From the NCBI GenBank assembly GCA_025934475.1, contig JAICXZ010000222.1, positions 1-6,023 of the forward strand: DNA of 6,023 bases. The letters are read 5' to 3'. This DNA comes from Mucilaginibacter sp. Its GTDB lineage: Bacteria; Bacteroidota; Bacteroidia; Sphingobacteriales; Sphingobacteriaceae. Position numbers and translations under genes: made by a program. Below the pieces are notes generated by a model. The model ran no database searches. It saw only the letters and a list, made by a program, of their open reading frames with translations, and was not told the DNA's origin. Position 1 is the first letter of the stretch; each line of letters begins with the position of its first letter. Shown one piece after another: positions 5,051-6,023 of this stretch.

Positions 5051-5800
5051 ATGAAAAAAGTGCTGTCAACCTTCATATTATGTTTTACAATGCTAACGGC
5101 ATTTGCGCAAACCAGAATGCGCCCGGTCGAGCAATTAATCAACACAGCCGATCCGGGATGGCCTGTGGTAAGGCAATGGATAGATTCCGCTAAAAATAAG
5201 GTAGAGGTTCTACCGGTTGATGCTGCAAAAGCCAAAGATGCGCTCTATAAAACCCAGGTGACAACGCGCTCTATCATGGGCGCTATCGTTTATTCTACAG
5301 GTGGAATTTTGGTTGATGAGGGATGGATCAGAATTTTTGGGTCCGGTAATGCGAGGATGCAACGCACACTTCCCGACTGGAATAAGGGTAAAGGATTTAA
5401 AGAATTTGGCGATCGCCCAGCCTTCTTCATCGTAGCGGATGACGCTGCAGGAGGGTTATTTGCGGTCAACTATGGTTCATTTGGGAAGGATGTAGAAAAT
5501 ATCTACTATTTCTCGCCCGACAGTTTACAATGGGAGGCGCTTGGGAAAAACTATGAAGATTTTATCTGGTTTTGCTTCACCGGCGACCTCGAAAAATTTT
5601 ATTCCGGCATTCGGTGGAAATCATGGCGGAAGGATATAAAATCAATGACCGCGGATGAGGTATTTAATATCTACCCGCCGTTATGGTCGGTTGAGGGTAG
5701 AGACGTCGAAAAAAGTGATAAAAAACCAGTACCGGCCGACGAAGAATATCTTTTTAATCTCTCAATACTGAAACAAGCGGCTGATAAGCACGATCACTAA
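5051..5800 (+). CDS. Exported DUF2625 family protein
   Basis: The 249-residue product matches DUF2625, a family without an assigned function. Visible family blocks are the N-terminal RPVEQLI...WP (24-38), QVTTRSIMGAIVYSTGGILVD (starting at 69) with GWIRIFGSG (91-99), FFIVADDAAGGLFAVNYG (125-142), YYFSPDSLQWEAL (152-164), FIWFCFTGDLEKFY (171-184), and IYPPLW (207-212). The hydrophobic/acidic core with ADD-GG-FA-N reminds me of SUKH/SMI1-type folds; this is inference only. The start is set at ATG 5051 because it opens a Sec signal peptide (MKK, hydrophobic core, AFA|QT, cleavage after residue 19). The reading frame stays open back to a TTG at 4970, but that codon lies in the tRNA terminator. 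Cys11 lies inside the hydrophobic core without a proper lipobox, so it is not called a lipoprotein. No clear promoter or Shine-Dalgarno site was found in 4972-5050. Export makes a periplasmic location likely. Confidence 0.88.
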   Translation: MKKVLSTFILCFTMLTAFAQTRMRPVEQLINTADPGWPVVRQWIDSAKNKVEVLPVDAAKAKDALYKTQVTTRSIMGAIVYSTGGILVDEGWIRIFGSGNARMQRTLPDWNKGKGFKEFGDRPAFFIVADDAAGGLFAVNYGSFGKDVENIYYFSPDSLQWEALGKNYEDFIWFCFTGDLEKFYSGIRWKSWRKDIKSMTADEVFNIYPPLWSVEGRDVEKSDKKPVPADEEYLFNLSILKQAADKHDH

Positions 5801-5982
5801 ATATAGCGATATTTAAACTTAGTAAAGTGATTTAACGCATGGTTTTTCGAATCAGCCGTGGTGCAATCATGTTGTTAAACAGGTAATTACGAAAAGCTTA
5901 GTAAGCAGGAACTAAATAAACCATTTTACAATTCAAAAGGCGCGGTTTACACTTAGTTCAAGGCATTTTTTTGAAAGAATCG

Positions 5983-6009
5983 AGATCAACATGATCTGGT
6001 TTATTTTTT
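5983..6009 (+). terminator. Possible intrinsic terminator, AT-rich
   Basis: AGATCA (5983-5988) and TGATCT (5992-5997) form a perfect 6-bp stem with a 3-nt loop, followed after GG by TTTATTTTTT (6000-6009). The stem is AT-rich and the T tract is offset by 2 nt, so efficiency is uncertain. It is the only T-tract hairpin seen downstream of the DUF2625 gene, about 180 bp after its stop codon. Confidence 0.45.
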
Positions 6010-6020
6010 AATTAAAAAAT
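6003..6020. repeat. Perfect 18-bp AT palindrome
   Basis: The stretch reads identically on both strands: A, six T, AATT, six A, T. It could supply the T tract of terminators coming from either side or be a protein-binding or bent-DNA site. It ends 3 bp before the window edge, so its relation to the next gene cannot be judged. Confidence 0.6.
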
Positions 6021-6023
6021 TGC

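Larger units (their letters stand above)
5801..6023. other. Gene-free tail with several inverted repeats
   Basis: I find no credible coding region here; the longest plus-strand ATG frame I noticed is 15 codons from 5839. A 7-bp AT-rich hairpin (5798-5804 with 5809-5815, loop AGCG) overlaps the stop codon of the DUF2625 gene but has no T tract. AAATAAACCA (5914-5923) is repeated in perfect inversion at 5997-6006. The far end holds the hairpin at 5983-5997 and the palindrome at 6003-6020. This may be the 3' region of the DUF2625 transcript, a small RNA, or the control region of a gene beyond the window. Confidence 0.5.

Noticed and set aside
5044..5235. A 63-residue minus-strand frame over the start of the DUF2625 gene.
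   Set aside because: It is antisense to the signal peptide and N-terminal DUF2625 region, with no recognisable domain or promoter.
5839..5886. A 15-codon ATG frame in the right-hand gene-free region.
   Set aside because: It is too short, has no ribosome binding site or promoter support, and has no recognisable product.

Overview
The window looks like ordinary chromosomal DNA from a Bacteroidota bacterium, most likely of the Sphingobacteriaceae type (Mucilaginibacter or Pedobacter-like). This is inferred from four signs: Bacteroidota-type promoters (TTTG at -33, TAnnTTTG at -7) before metG and the tRNA, no convincing Shine-Dalgarno sites before the start codons, signal peptides that cleave before Gln (A|QT), and a carboxypeptidase-regulatory-like N-terminal domain on a secreted protein. 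The genus cannot be fixed from the sequence alone.

Layout from left to right. A strong intrinsic terminator (1-32) closes a gene lying outside the window. A monocistronic secreted protein of unknown function (155-1135, +) follows; it has a CarboxypepD_reg-like domain and an uncharacterised C-terminal domain, and ends in its own terminator (1157-1189). Two minus-strand genes converge on it: an LD-carboxypeptidase of peptidase family S66 (2563-1643) and, 54 bp downstream, a DoxX-family four-helix membrane protein (1588-1181). The 128-bp divergent region 2564-2691 holds a good promoter and a GC-rich hairpin for metG. metG (2692-4758, +) encodes a full-length methionyl-tRNA synthetase with a C-terminal Trbp111-type tRNA-binding domain. 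Next come a tRNA-Arg(CCU) gene with promoter and terminator (4787-4971) and a secreted DUF2625 protein (5051-5800, +). The last 223 bp contain no gene but carry several inverted repeats.

The genes do not form one pathway. metG and tRNA-Arg are translation genes, the LD-carboxypeptidase trims peptidoglycan peptides in the cytoplasm, and the remaining three products are membrane or exported proteins without an established role. I see no mobile element, CRISPR array, phage gene or defence system, and no evidence of a new multi-gene system.

The most unusual signal is in the spacers. Short degenerate tandem repeats, mostly of 7-nt period but with a different unit each time, fill the gap between the two minus-strand genes (GATTAGA type), the metG-tRNA spacer (an 8-nt ATGTGCAR unit, then an AATnnnn heptad in the tRNA leader) and the region after the tRNA (AAGCnnA heptads that also build the terminator stem). 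These resemble in architecture the heptanucleotide STRR repeats known from filamentous cyanobacteria.
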